Origin: DATKCA01 sp035544675
GTDB lineage: Bacteria > Acidobacteriota > Thermoanaerobaculia > Gp7-AA8
Assembly (NCBI GenBank): GCA_035544675.1
Contig: DATKCA010000164.1
Coordinates: forward strand, 1-12,223
Direction of reading: 5' to 3'
Length of the DNA: 12,223 nucleotides
Below the pieces are notes generated by a model. The model was not told the origin of the DNA. It ran no database searches and worked only from the letters and a program-made list of their open reading frames with translations. Position 1 is the first letter of the stretch; each line of letters opens with the position of its first letter. Position numbers and translations under genes: made by a program. Positions 1-6,189 of the stretch are shown here, piece by piece.

Positions 1-270
1 GAGTTCCGTCCCGACATCGTCCTGCTGGACATCGGCCTTCCGGTCATGGACGGTTACGAGCTGGGCAGCAGGATTCGCGAGCTGCCGGGGCTGGAGTCGG
101 TGCACCTGGTCGCCGCGACAGGCAGCTCGCACGAAGCGGGCGAGGAACGGAGCAGGGCGGCCGGGTTCGACGCGCATCTGGTCAAGCCGATCAGCATCAG
201 GACGCTGTCGCGGACGCTGGACGAGATCATGTCCGCGAATGCCCATCCGGAGCGACCTTCTTCGCGCTGA
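1..270 (+). CDS. Response-regulator receiver (REC) domain, C-terminal fragment
   Basis: This is the 3' end of a gene whose start lies outside the window; the frame is open from base 1 and 89 residues are visible. The fragment carries most REC landmarks. The phospho-acceptor Asp is in LLDIGLPVMDG (Asp codon 28-30), the switch Thr is in VAATGSS (118-120), and the conserved Lys precedes Pro in LVKPI (184-186). The protein ends about 27 residues after this Lys, so the REC domain is C-terminal, with no DNA-binding output domain after it. It may be a hybrid histidine kinase ending in a receiver (the PDIVLLDIGLP style is common there) or a single-domain regulator; the missing 5' part would decide. 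An internal ATG at 46 is not the start, because the phospho-acceptor Asp lies upstream of it. Phosphotransfer role is inferred from the motifs. Confidence 0.9.
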   Translation, partial: EFRPDIVLLDIGLPVMDGYELGSRIRELPGLESVHLVAATGSSHEAGEERSRAAGFDAHLVKPISIRTLSRTLDEIMSANAHPERPSSR

Positions 271-316
271 AGTAGCGCCGTTTCTCTCTGGCACGGCCCG
301 TGATAGTTGCGCGGCC

Positions 317-1033
317 ATGAGACTCAGCACGACCTTTTTCGCGCTGTTCCTCGCGGCCTGCGGCGGCGAGAACACACCTTCGAACGTCTCCACACCGGGA
401 GCGCCGGCCGACGCGAAGACCCGCCTGCTCGAGAGCGGCGCGGCTCTGATGCAGGACAAGACCCCGCTCGGGAAGCTCAACGCCTATCTCGACGGCTTCC
501 ACTTCTACAGTGGAAACATGCAGGGGCAGATGGAGGCGCATCACTACTGCGAGAACATCAACGAAGAGCTCAAGCAGTGCGTGATCTTCGACGGCAACGG
601 CGAGAGCGCGCGCATCATGGGCGTCGAGTACATCGTCAGCGAGCGCCTCTTCACGACGCTGCCGGAAGAGGAGAAGAAGCTGTGGCACAGCCACAGCTAT
701 GAGGTGAAGTCAGGCGCGCTGATCGCGCCCGGCATCCCCGACGTCGCCGAGCACGAGCTCATGGAGAAGCTGGTCTCGACGTACGGCAAGACCTGGCACA
801 CCTGGCACACCGACCATGCGGAGAACACGCTCCCGCTCGGACATCCGATGCTGATGATGGGATTCACGGCGGACGGACAGTTGCGGCCGCAGCTTCTTGC
901 CGACCGCGACAAGCGCTTCGGCATCGAGACCGCGCAGAAGCGGGCCAGGCGCGCCGACATCCCTGCTCCACCGGTGCAGGTGGGGGCGGACGCATGGCAG
1001 AGCGGGCAGGCTCTGCAGCTGACGTTGCGGTGA
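317..1033 (+). CDS. DUF1264 (oil-body-associated-protein-like) lipoprotein
   Basis: A 238-residue protein that begins with a short lipoprotein signal, MRLSTTFFALFLAAC, with lipobox Cys15; it is therefore expected to be lipidated and exported. After a low-complexity linker (residues 16-32) the rest matches my memory of the DUF1264/OBAP family: YLDGFHFYSG (57-66), QMEAHHYC (71-78), QCVIFD (87-92), GVEYIVSE (102-109), LWHSHSYEVKSG (122-133) and YGKTWHTW (156-163). The family is known from plant oil bodies and also occurs in fungi and bacteria; its biochemical activity is not established. The conserved His and Cys residues could bind metal, but that is inference. An upstream in-frame ATG at 239 was rejected because it overlaps the preceding gene and would place 26 polar residues before the signal peptide. 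No clear Shine-Dalgarno precedes 317. It converges with the GH15 gene. Confidence 0.85.
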   Translation: MRLSTTFFALFLAACGGENTPSNVSTPGAPADAKTRLLESGAALMQDKTPLGKLNAYLDGFHFYSGNMQGQMEAHHYCENINEELKQCVIFDGNGESARIMGVEYIVSERLFTTLPEEEKKLWHSHSYEVKSGALIAPGIPDVAEHELMEKLVSTYGKTWHTWHTDHAENTLPLGHPMLMMGFTADGQLRPQLLADRDKRFGIETAQKRARRADIPAPPVQVGADAWQSGQALQLTLR

Positions 1034-1109
1034 GTCACGGTGGCGCTGGCCTTTTTCCGGAAAGGAAGGGGATGAGCACGGTCCTCGACCATGGATCCCA
1101 CCTGGCTGA

Positions 1110-2912
1110 TCATGTCCGCAAATGCGCGGCCCGCTGACTGGCCGGCCCCGCGTCCGCCCGGTCCAGGTTGAACGCGGTGTTGATCAGCCCCACGTGCGAG
1201 AACGCCTGCGGGAAGTTGCCGGTCTGACGCTTCTGCACGGCCTCGTACTCCTCGGCCAGGAGACCCACGTCGTTGCGGATGGCCAGCACGCGCTCGAAGA
1301 TCTCCTGTGCCTCCTCGATGCGACCCTGCAGGCAGAGGTTGTCCGCGAGCCAGAATGTGCAGGCCAGGAACGTCCCTTCGCCGCCGGGCAGGCCGTCGTC
1401 GGTGTGCTCGGTGGCGTAGCGGCGCACGAAGCCGTTCACCATCAGCTCCTGCTCGATCGCAGCGACCGTGCCGCGGATCCGCTCGTCGTGGCAGGGCAGG
1501 AAGCCGACGATCGGCAGCATGAGCAGGCTGGCGTCGACGTTCTTCGAGCCGTACGACTGTGTGAACGTGCCGCGCTCGCGGTCGAATCCGTGCTCGCAGA
1601 TCTCGGCGTGAATCTCGTCGGCCAGCGCTCGCCATTGCCTGAGCGGCCCCTGGAGGCCGAACTCCTCGATGGCTTCCACGGCGCGCTGCACGGCCACCCA
1701 CGACATCACCCTCGAGTGCGTGAAGTGCTGGCGGTCTCCGCGGACCTCCCAGATGCCGTTGTCCGGCTTGTGCCAGTTCTCGGCGACGAAGTCGATCAGG
1801 TGTGTCTCGATGCGCCAGGAGTTGAACGGGCCGTCCGTGGCCAGCCCGCTCTCGCGGCCGAGCTGGAACGAGTCCATCAGCTCGCCAAAGACGTCCATCT
1901 GCAATTGCGAATACGCGCCGTTGCCGATCCGCACCGGTCGCGATCCCTCGAACCCGCTGAGCCACGGCAGCTCGATCTCCGTCAGCCGGCGCTCGCCGCG
2001 CAGCCCGTACATCAGATTCAGCTGCGACGGCGTTCCGGCCACGGCGTGGACGAGCCACTCCTGCCAGTGGCGGGCCTCGTCGCGGAACCCCGCGCTGAGG
2101 AATGCATAGAGGATGAACGTCGAGTCGCGCACCCAGCAATAGCGATAGTCCCAGTTGCGCACGCCGCCGATCTCCTCCGGCAGCGATGTCGTCGGCGCGG
2201 CCACGATGCCGCCGGTCGGCTCGTAGGTGAGAGCCTTCAGCGTGATGAGCGATCGCCGCACCGCCTCCTGGTAGGGCCCGCTGTACGTGCACTTGGCGAT
2301 CCAGTCGCGCCACTCCGCGGCGCAGTGGTCGATGGCCTCCGTGGGGAACTCGACCTGGCGCGGGGACTCCTCGTATGAGGCGGACCAGAGCAGGACGAAG
2401 GGTATCTCCTCTCCCTCCCGCACTTCGAATTCAGAGAACGTCTTGAGGTCGGCGCCTTTGAGCGGAACCGTCGTGTGAAGGCGAAGGGCATCAGGTCCGG
2501 CCACCGCTCTCAACCCGCCGAAGGCGTCGCGGGTGACCCAGGGCACGATCGACCCGTAGTCGTAGCGGACGACCAGCTCCATGGACATCTGTACGACACC
2601 TTCGAGGCCGCGCACCACGCGGATGACGGTCGGCCGTTCCGCGCGGGGGATCATCGCGTCGATGACCAGAACGCGGCCTGTCCCGGTGACGTGCTCGGTC
2701 TCCAGCACGAGCGTGTCTTTCCGGTACGCGCGGGTGGTCTCCGACTTGTCGCGAGGAGCGATCAGCCAGCGCCCGTTGTCGCGAGATCCGAGCAGTGCAG
2801 CGAAGCAGGCCGGGGAATCGAAGCGGGGGAAACAGAGCCAGTCGATGGATCCGTTCCGCGAGACCAGCGCGGCCGACTGGAGGTTTCCGATGAGCGCGTA
2901 ATCTTCGAGCAA
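1110..2912 (-). CDS. Glycoside hydrolase family 15 protein (glucoamylase/trehalase-type)
   Basis: A 600-residue cytoplasmic-looking protein of normal length for bacterial GH15. The N-terminal beta-sandwich (about 1-215) opens with LEDYALIGNLQSAALVSRNG and SIDWLCFPRFDSPACF. The (alpha/alpha)6 catalytic barrel (about 216-585) contains GGVRNWDYRYCWVRDSTF (249-266), GNGAYSQLQMDVFGE (330-344), the likely catalytic acid Glu389 in PDNGIWEVRG, the likely catalytic base Glu512 in GGEGTFLACTFWLADN, and NFPQAFSHVGLINTAF near the end. GH15 enzymes invert the configuration at alpha-glucosidic bonds; members of this bacterial subgroup cleave starch-type oligosaccharides or trehalose, and sequence alone does not decide which. 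I propose a TTG start at 2912 because homology begins exactly there and no in-frame ATG or GTG lies nearby upstream; the frame stays open far upstream only as a shadow of the divergent kinase. There is no signal peptide. Confidence 0.93.
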   Translation of the reverse strand: MLEDYALIGNLQSAALVSRNGSIDWLCFPRFDSPACFAALLGSRDNGRWLIAPRDKSETTRAYRKDTLVLETEHVTGTGRVLVIDAMIPRAERPTVIRVVRGLEGVVQMSMELVVRYDYGSIVPWVTRDAFGGLRAVAGPDALRLHTTVPLKGADLKTFSEFEVREGEEIPFVLLWSASYEESPRQVEFPTEAIDHCAAEWRDWIAKCTYSGPYQEAVRRSLITLKALTYEPTGGIVAAPTTSLPEEIGGVRNWDYRYCWVRDSTFILYAFLSAGFRDEARHWQEWLVHAVAGTPSQLNLMYGLRGERRLTEIELPWLSGFEGSRPVRIGNGAYSQLQMDVFGELMDSFQLGRESGLATDGPFNSWRIETHLIDFVAENWHKPDNGIWEVRGDRQHFTHSRVMSWVAVQRAVEAIEEFGLQGPLRQWRALADEIHAEICEHGFDRERGTFTQSYGSKNVDASLLMLPIVGFLPCHDERIRGTVAAIEQELMVNGFVRRYATEHTDDGLPGGEGTFLACTFWLADNLCLQGRIEEAQEIFERVLAIRNDVGLLAEEYEAVQKRQTGNFPQAFSHVGLINTAFNLDRADAGPASQRAAHLRT

Positions 2913-2936
2913 ACGTCCGATGATAGCCTCACTGGC

Positions 2937-4238
2937 ATGAAAGATGACCGGCGCCGTCCGCCTGCTCCGCTCCTTTTCGCCGGTGCGGCCGTCGTGCTCT
3001 TCGCGCTCGTTGCCCTGGCCACGATGCCGATTTTCATGAACCAACGCACGGACGGGCTGCGCAACGACGTGGAGCGGCACTCCGAGCCGGCCCGCAACGA
3101 TCTCAACGACGTCAACTATCAGTTGAGCATCCAGATGGCCAGCCTGGCCCGCGCCGCCGCCACGGGAAACGACGCCTATCTCACCTCCTACCGCGACGCC
3201 GGAGTCCAGCGCGACGAGGCCATGAGGAAGCTCGTCAGCGACGTCCGTGACCTGGGACCGGCCGTGGTGGGCCGCGCCGACGATCTGCAGGCGAAGATCC
3301 TGGCGTGGGACCGCGACGTGGAGGCCGCACGCTTCGAGGCCAATTACCCCGCCGTCATCGAGGCGCTCAGGGACATGGACGAGGCTCTGGGAGCGTTTCA
3401 GAGGTCCGCCGCGCGCGAGGTCCGCCGTCTCATGCTGCTCCAGGTGGTCTTCTCCACGATTCTCGTGGTTCTGGCCGGGATCGCAGCGGCGGTGGTCATA
3501 TGGATGGTGTTGAAGCTTCGCAATCTCGCGGCCGGTCTGGCCCGGGAGTCCGACGAGCGCATGGCCGCCCTTCGCACCCGCGACGAGATCCTCGGCGTCG
3601 TCTCTCACGACCTTCGCAGCCCTCTCACCACGATCATGCTCAGCACGCAGATGCTCGAGTCGAGCCCGCCTGACGAGCGAACCGAGTTCATCGAGACGAT
3701 TCTGGCGACGACGCGCAGGATGCAGCGTCTGATCGAGGACCTGCTCGATGCCACCCGCATCGAGGCCCACAACTTCTCCATCAGGAGGGAGACTCTCGAT
3801 CCCGCCGCCGTGGCCAGGGAGGCGTTCCTCAGCCACGTTCCGATTGCCGCACAGAAGAAGATCACCGTAGAGGAGAACATCGCCACGCCGCTGCCCCCGA
3901 TCAGCGGCGACGCCGGCCGTCTTCTCCAGGCTCTGTCCAATCTGCTCGGCAATGCCATCAAGTTCACACCCGAGGGCGGCACCGTCCGGCTGGCGGCGGA
4001 GGCGCGCGGCGGGAAGCTGCGCTTCGAGGTCGCGGACAGTGGGCCGGGGATTGCTCCGAACGACGTCCCGCATCTGTTCGATCCGTTCTGGCAGGCGAAG
4101 AAGACCGCGCACCTCGGCGCCGGGCTGGGCCTCAAGATCGCCCGCGGGATCGTGGAGGCTCACGGCGGTACGATCGCGGTCCAGAATGGCTCGCGGGGCG
4201 GCGCGTGTTTCGTCATCGAGATCCCCTCTTCCCCATGA
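2937..4238 (+). CDS. Membrane sensor histidine kinase (HisKA/HATPase_c)
   Basis: A 433-residue inner-membrane sensor kinase. TM1 is about residues 11-34 and TM2 about 166-192. They bracket a roughly 130-residue, mostly helical, charged extracytoplasmic region that resembles CHASE3 or four-helix-bundle sensors. The HisKA dimerisation/phospho-acceptor helix has His224 in GVVSHDLRSPLTT. The HATPase domain has N-box Asn339 (NLLGNAIKFTPEGG), G1 box DSGPGI (367-372), F-box FDPFW (381-385) and G2 box GAGLGLKIARG (394-404), so it looks catalytically intact. No response-regulator gene is adjacent; the REC fragment at the window start is 2.7 kb away behind two other genes. The ATG at 2937 is chosen because TM1 follows directly, though no good Shine-Dalgarno precedes it. 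Its stop overlaps the next gene as ATGA. The signal it senses is unknown. Confidence 0.95.
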   Translation: MKDDRRRPPAPLLFAGAAVVLFALVALATMPIFMNQRTDGLRNDVERHSEPARNDLNDVNYQLSIQMASLARAAATGNDAYLTSYRDAGVQRDEAMRKLVSDVRDLGPAVVGRADDLQAKILAWDRDVEAARFEANYPAVIEALRDMDEALGAFQRSAAREVRRLMLLQVVFSTILVVLAGIAAAVVIWMVLKLRNLAAGLARESDERMAALRTRDEILGVVSHDLRSPLTTIMLSTQMLESSPPDERTEFIETILATTRRMQRLIEDLLDATRIEAHNFSIRRETLDPAAVAREAFLSHVPIAAQKKITVEENIATPLPPISGDAGRLLQALSNLLGNAIKFTPEGGTVRLAAEARGGKLRFEVADSGPGIAPNDVPHLFDPFWQAKKTAHLGAGLGLKIARGIVEAHGGTIAVQNGSRGGACFVIEIPSSP

Positions 4239-5056
4239 TCGTCCACCTCATCGACGGCACGTACGAGCTCTTCCGCCACTTCTATGGAATGCGGCGTGGT
4301 CACGAAGTCCCGCCTCCCCTCGGAGCGGCGGCCGGGGTGCTCCGCACGGTCGTGCAGATGATCGAGGGGGGCGCGACGCACATTGCCGTCGCCACCGATC
4401 ACATCATCGAGTCGTTCCGGAACGACCTCTGGCCCGGCTACAAGACGGGCGCCGGCATCGACAGACTGCTGTGGGCGCAGTTCCATCCGCTCGAGGATGC
4501 GCTCGCCTCCATGGGCGTGGTGACGTGGCCCATGGTCGAGCTGGAGGCGGACGACGCTCTGGCGTCCGGTGCGTTCCTGGCCGCCGCCGACGAGCGCGTG
4601 GAGAAGGTGTGCATCTGGACTCCGGACAAGGATCTGGCGCAGTGTGTGGCAGGGGAGCGCGTGGTGCAGGTGGACCGTCGAAGCGGACGCGTTCGCGACG
4701 AACAGGGGGTGAAGGAGAAGTTCGGCGTCGCGCCGGCGTTCATCGCCGACTATCTCGCGCTGGTCGGTGATGCCGCGGACGGGTACCCGGGCATTCCGCG
4801 CTGCGGCGCGAAGACCGCGGCGCGGCTGATCGGCCGCCACGGCCACATCGAGCAGTTCCCGCTCGAGGTCCTCGACCACCAGCGCGAGCGCGCGCTGCTC
4901 TTCAAGAAGCTGGCCACGCTGCGGACGGATGCGCCGCTCTTTCGCGATGTCGGCGAGCTCCGCTGGCGCGGCGCGACGCCCTCGTTCGAGGCGATGGCGG
5001 AGAGACTCGGTGACGCGCGGCTGGCATCGCGCGTGCGCGGCCTGGCCGTGGGGTGA
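4235..5056 (+). CDS. 5'-3' exonuclease / flap-endonuclease-like protein (PIN + H3TH)
   Basis: A 273-residue protein with the fold and metal-ligand pattern of the polymerase I 5'-nuclease domain, but with no polymerase attached. Visible acidic motifs are Asp7 (HLIDGTYELFR), Asp55 (ATDHIIESFRNDLWPGYK), Glu104/Asp106/Asp107 (ELEADDALAS), Asp131/Asp133 (TPDKDLAQ) and Asp179/Asp182 (LVGDAADGYPGIP). These match the two-metal sites of FEN/XNI-type nucleases. The helix-3-turn-helix DNA-binding hairpin follows at GIPRCGAKTAARLIG (186-200), with Arg-Cys where a Gly-Ile pair is usual. The expected role is cleavage of 5' flaps or RNA primers in replication or repair. Start 4235 overlaps the kinase stop (ATGA) and lacks its own Shine-Dalgarno, which suggests translational coupling. 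An ATG at 4205 would lengthen the overlap and displace the N-terminal beta strand. It converges with the hydrolase gene, leaving a 42-bp gap with no terminator seen. Confidence 0.9.
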   Translation: MIVHLIDGTYELFRHFYGMRRGHEVPPPLGAAAGVLRTVVQMIEGGATHIAVATDHIIESFRNDLWPGYKTGAGIDRLLWAQFHPLEDALASMGVVTWPMVELEADDALASGAFLAAADERVEKVCIWTPDKDLAQCVAGERVVQVDRRSGRVRDEQGVKEKFGVAPAFIADYLALVGDAADGYPGIPRCGAKTAARLIGRHGHIEQFPLEVLDHQRERALLFKKLATLRTDAPLFRDVGELRWRGATPSFEAMAERLGDARLASRVRGLAVG

Positions 5057-5098
5057 TGCCCATGCAATCCGCCGCAATCGCCGGGCTGCGACCGGGGA

Positions 5099-6103
5099 CT
5101 ACTTCCGCTCCACAGTCGCGCGCGGAATGACCACGCGATCGATCCAGTCCCGCGCGCGCGCGTCGTCCCGCAGCGTGGCGTCCCAGAACGCCGACGTGAG
5201 CTCCACGATCAGCCGGTGGTAGTGCTCGATCTCCGGCCCGTCCGCCTCCGCCTCGCCGGCGAACGAGCGGTGGACCGCACCTTCCATGTTGACGAAGTAC
5301 TGCGGCGGTCCCCAGATCCAGTCGAAGGGAACGCGCTTGTGGCAGAGCTCCGTCTCGAATGCCGGTGACTCGTCCGCGGTCCCGGTCATGTGAAGCACGG
5401 GCACCTTCACCGCTTTGAACGATGCCGGAGTGGGCGAGGCGGGCATCGCCGGTACGGATAGAGCGACGAGAGCGTCGATCCGTTCATCGACCGTACCGTA
5501 GTTCTTCGGACCGCCGCGATAGTCGGTCAGGACTCCGGCGGCGTTGAGGACCGTCTGCGCCCCGAAGGAATGACCGGCGGCGCCGATGCGAGTCAGATCG
5601 GCGCGCTCCCACACCGCCTTCAGCGCCGGCTCCTTCCGTTCCAGCATGTCCATGACGAAGCTGATGTCGAGCGGCCGGTTCATCCAGACTTCCCGGTCGC
5701 GGCTGGCCCGGTAGAGCTCGAGCAGCGGCAGCCCCGCGGCGGTGCCGATGTGCTCGACGAACACGACGATCGAGCCCTGCGCCGCCCACGCTTTGCCGAG
5801 GTACTGATAGCCGGAGCGCGAGCTTCCCAGGCCGTGGGAGAAGAGGATCACCGCCAGGTCATCGCCGGTGGCAGGCACATACGCGCGAACCGGCACGCGG
5901 CGATCGCGCGCCGCGTCGAAAAGCTCGATGTCGAGAATGCTCACGCCCAGCTGCGGACTCGGTGATGTGTAGGGAGTGGTGATCGGGTTTGCCGGTGGCG
6001 GCTTCTGCACGCCCACCGGACCGATTTTCGGGCAGTGACTCCTGCAGCCCGCCATCAGTAGCGAAAGCGAGAGAATCGCGGTGGTGCTGCGGACGGACCT
6101 CAT
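5099..6103 (-). CDS. Alpha/beta-hydrolase lipoprotein (dienelactone-hydrolase/PAF-acetylhydrolase-like)
   Basis: A 334-residue protein. Its signal MRSVRSTTAILSLSLLMAGC ends in a lipobox with Cys20, so it is probably membrane-anchored outside the cytoplasm. A Pro-rich linker (about 30-52) leads into an alpha/beta-hydrolase domain. The oxyanion-hole motif is ILFSHGLGSSRSGY (86-99). The nucleophile elbow is AAGHSFGAQT with Ser179. The likely acid is Asp244 in MTGTADESP, and the likely base is His278 in EGAVHRSF. The pattern HGLGSSR...YLGKAWAAQG...HIGT resembles the predicted dienelactone hydrolase (COG4188)/PAF-acetylhydrolase group. It should be a serine esterase or lipase, but its substrate cannot be read from sequence. 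ATG 6103 is supported by the signal peptide that follows it. A perfect odd palindrome begins 11 bp upstream of the start. Confidence 0.9.
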   Translation of the reverse strand: MRSVRSTTAILSLSLLMAGCRSHCPKIGPVGVQKPPPANPITTPYTSPSPQLGVSILDIELFDAARDRRVPVRAYVPATGDDLAVILFSHGLGSSRSGYQYLGKAWAAQGSIVVFVEHIGTAAGLPLLELYRASRDREVWMNRPLDISFVMDMLERKEPALKAVWERADLTRIGAAGHSFGAQTVLNAAGVLTDYRGGPKNYGTVDERIDALVALSVPAMPASPTPASFKAVKVPVLHMTGTADESPAFETELCHKRVPFDWIWGPPQYFVNMEGAVHRSFAGEAEADGPEIEHYHRLIVELTSAFWDATLRDDARARDWIDRVVIPRATVERK

Positions 6104-6114
6104 CAGCGCGCGCG

Positions 6115-6127
6115 TGAGGTTACCTCA
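6115..6127. promoter_or_regulatory. Short perfect palindrome upstream of the hydrolase lipoprotein gene
   Basis: TGAGGT-T-ACCTCA forms 6-bp arms around one central base, 11 bp upstream of the hydrolase start (6103, minus strand). This is a plausible dimeric-regulator operator or small 5'-UTR hairpin, but no second copy and no adjacent regulator gene support it. Function is inferred only from position and symmetry. Confidence 0.3.
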
Positions 6128-6152
6128 GGTGGGACTCCGGGCAGGCCATCGA

Positions 6153-6174
6153 GCGCCGGTGTCCTCACCGGCGC
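6153..6174. repeat. REP-like palindrome, isolated copy
   Basis: A perfect inverted repeat: arm GCGCCGGTG (6153-6161), loop TCCT (6162-6165), arm CACCGGCGC (6166-6174). The same 22-bp sequence occurs twice more at 7546-7567 and, inverted, at 7779-7800. It lies in the 86-bp gap between the stop of the transglycosylase gene and the start of the hydrolase gene, both on the minus strand, where a REP hairpin could protect mRNA 3' ends or impede read-through. It has no T-tract, so it is not a canonical intrinsic terminator. Confidence 0.85.
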
Positions 6175-6189
6175 CCCCGGCCCCCCTCA

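Noticed and set aside
239..316. Upstream ATG start for the DUF1264 protein
   Set aside because: It overlaps the REC gene and adds 26 charged residues in front of an obvious lipoprotein signal.
1050..1065. Possible bidirectional terminator (CCTTTTTCCGGAAAGG) between the convergent DUF1264 and GH15 genes
   Set aside because: The central TTTCCGGAAA is palindromic, but any hairpin would have almost no loop and neither strand has a proper G+C stem followed by a U-tract.
697..2313. 538-residue minus-strand frame overlapping GH15 and the DUF1264 gene
   Set aside because: It is Arg-rich low-complexity translation, antisense to one gene and out of frame with the other.
1122..2378. Long plus-strand open frame opposite GH15
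   Set aside because: Its translation is Arg/Leu/Val-rich with no domain; it mirrors the third-position G/C bias of the real minus-strand gene.
2913..4163. Upstream extension of the GH15 frame on the minus strand to a 1017-residue protein
   Set aside because: It runs antisense to an intact histidine kinase with all catalytic boxes; the extension is an open-frame shadow of G+C-rich codons, and GH15 homology begins only at 2912.
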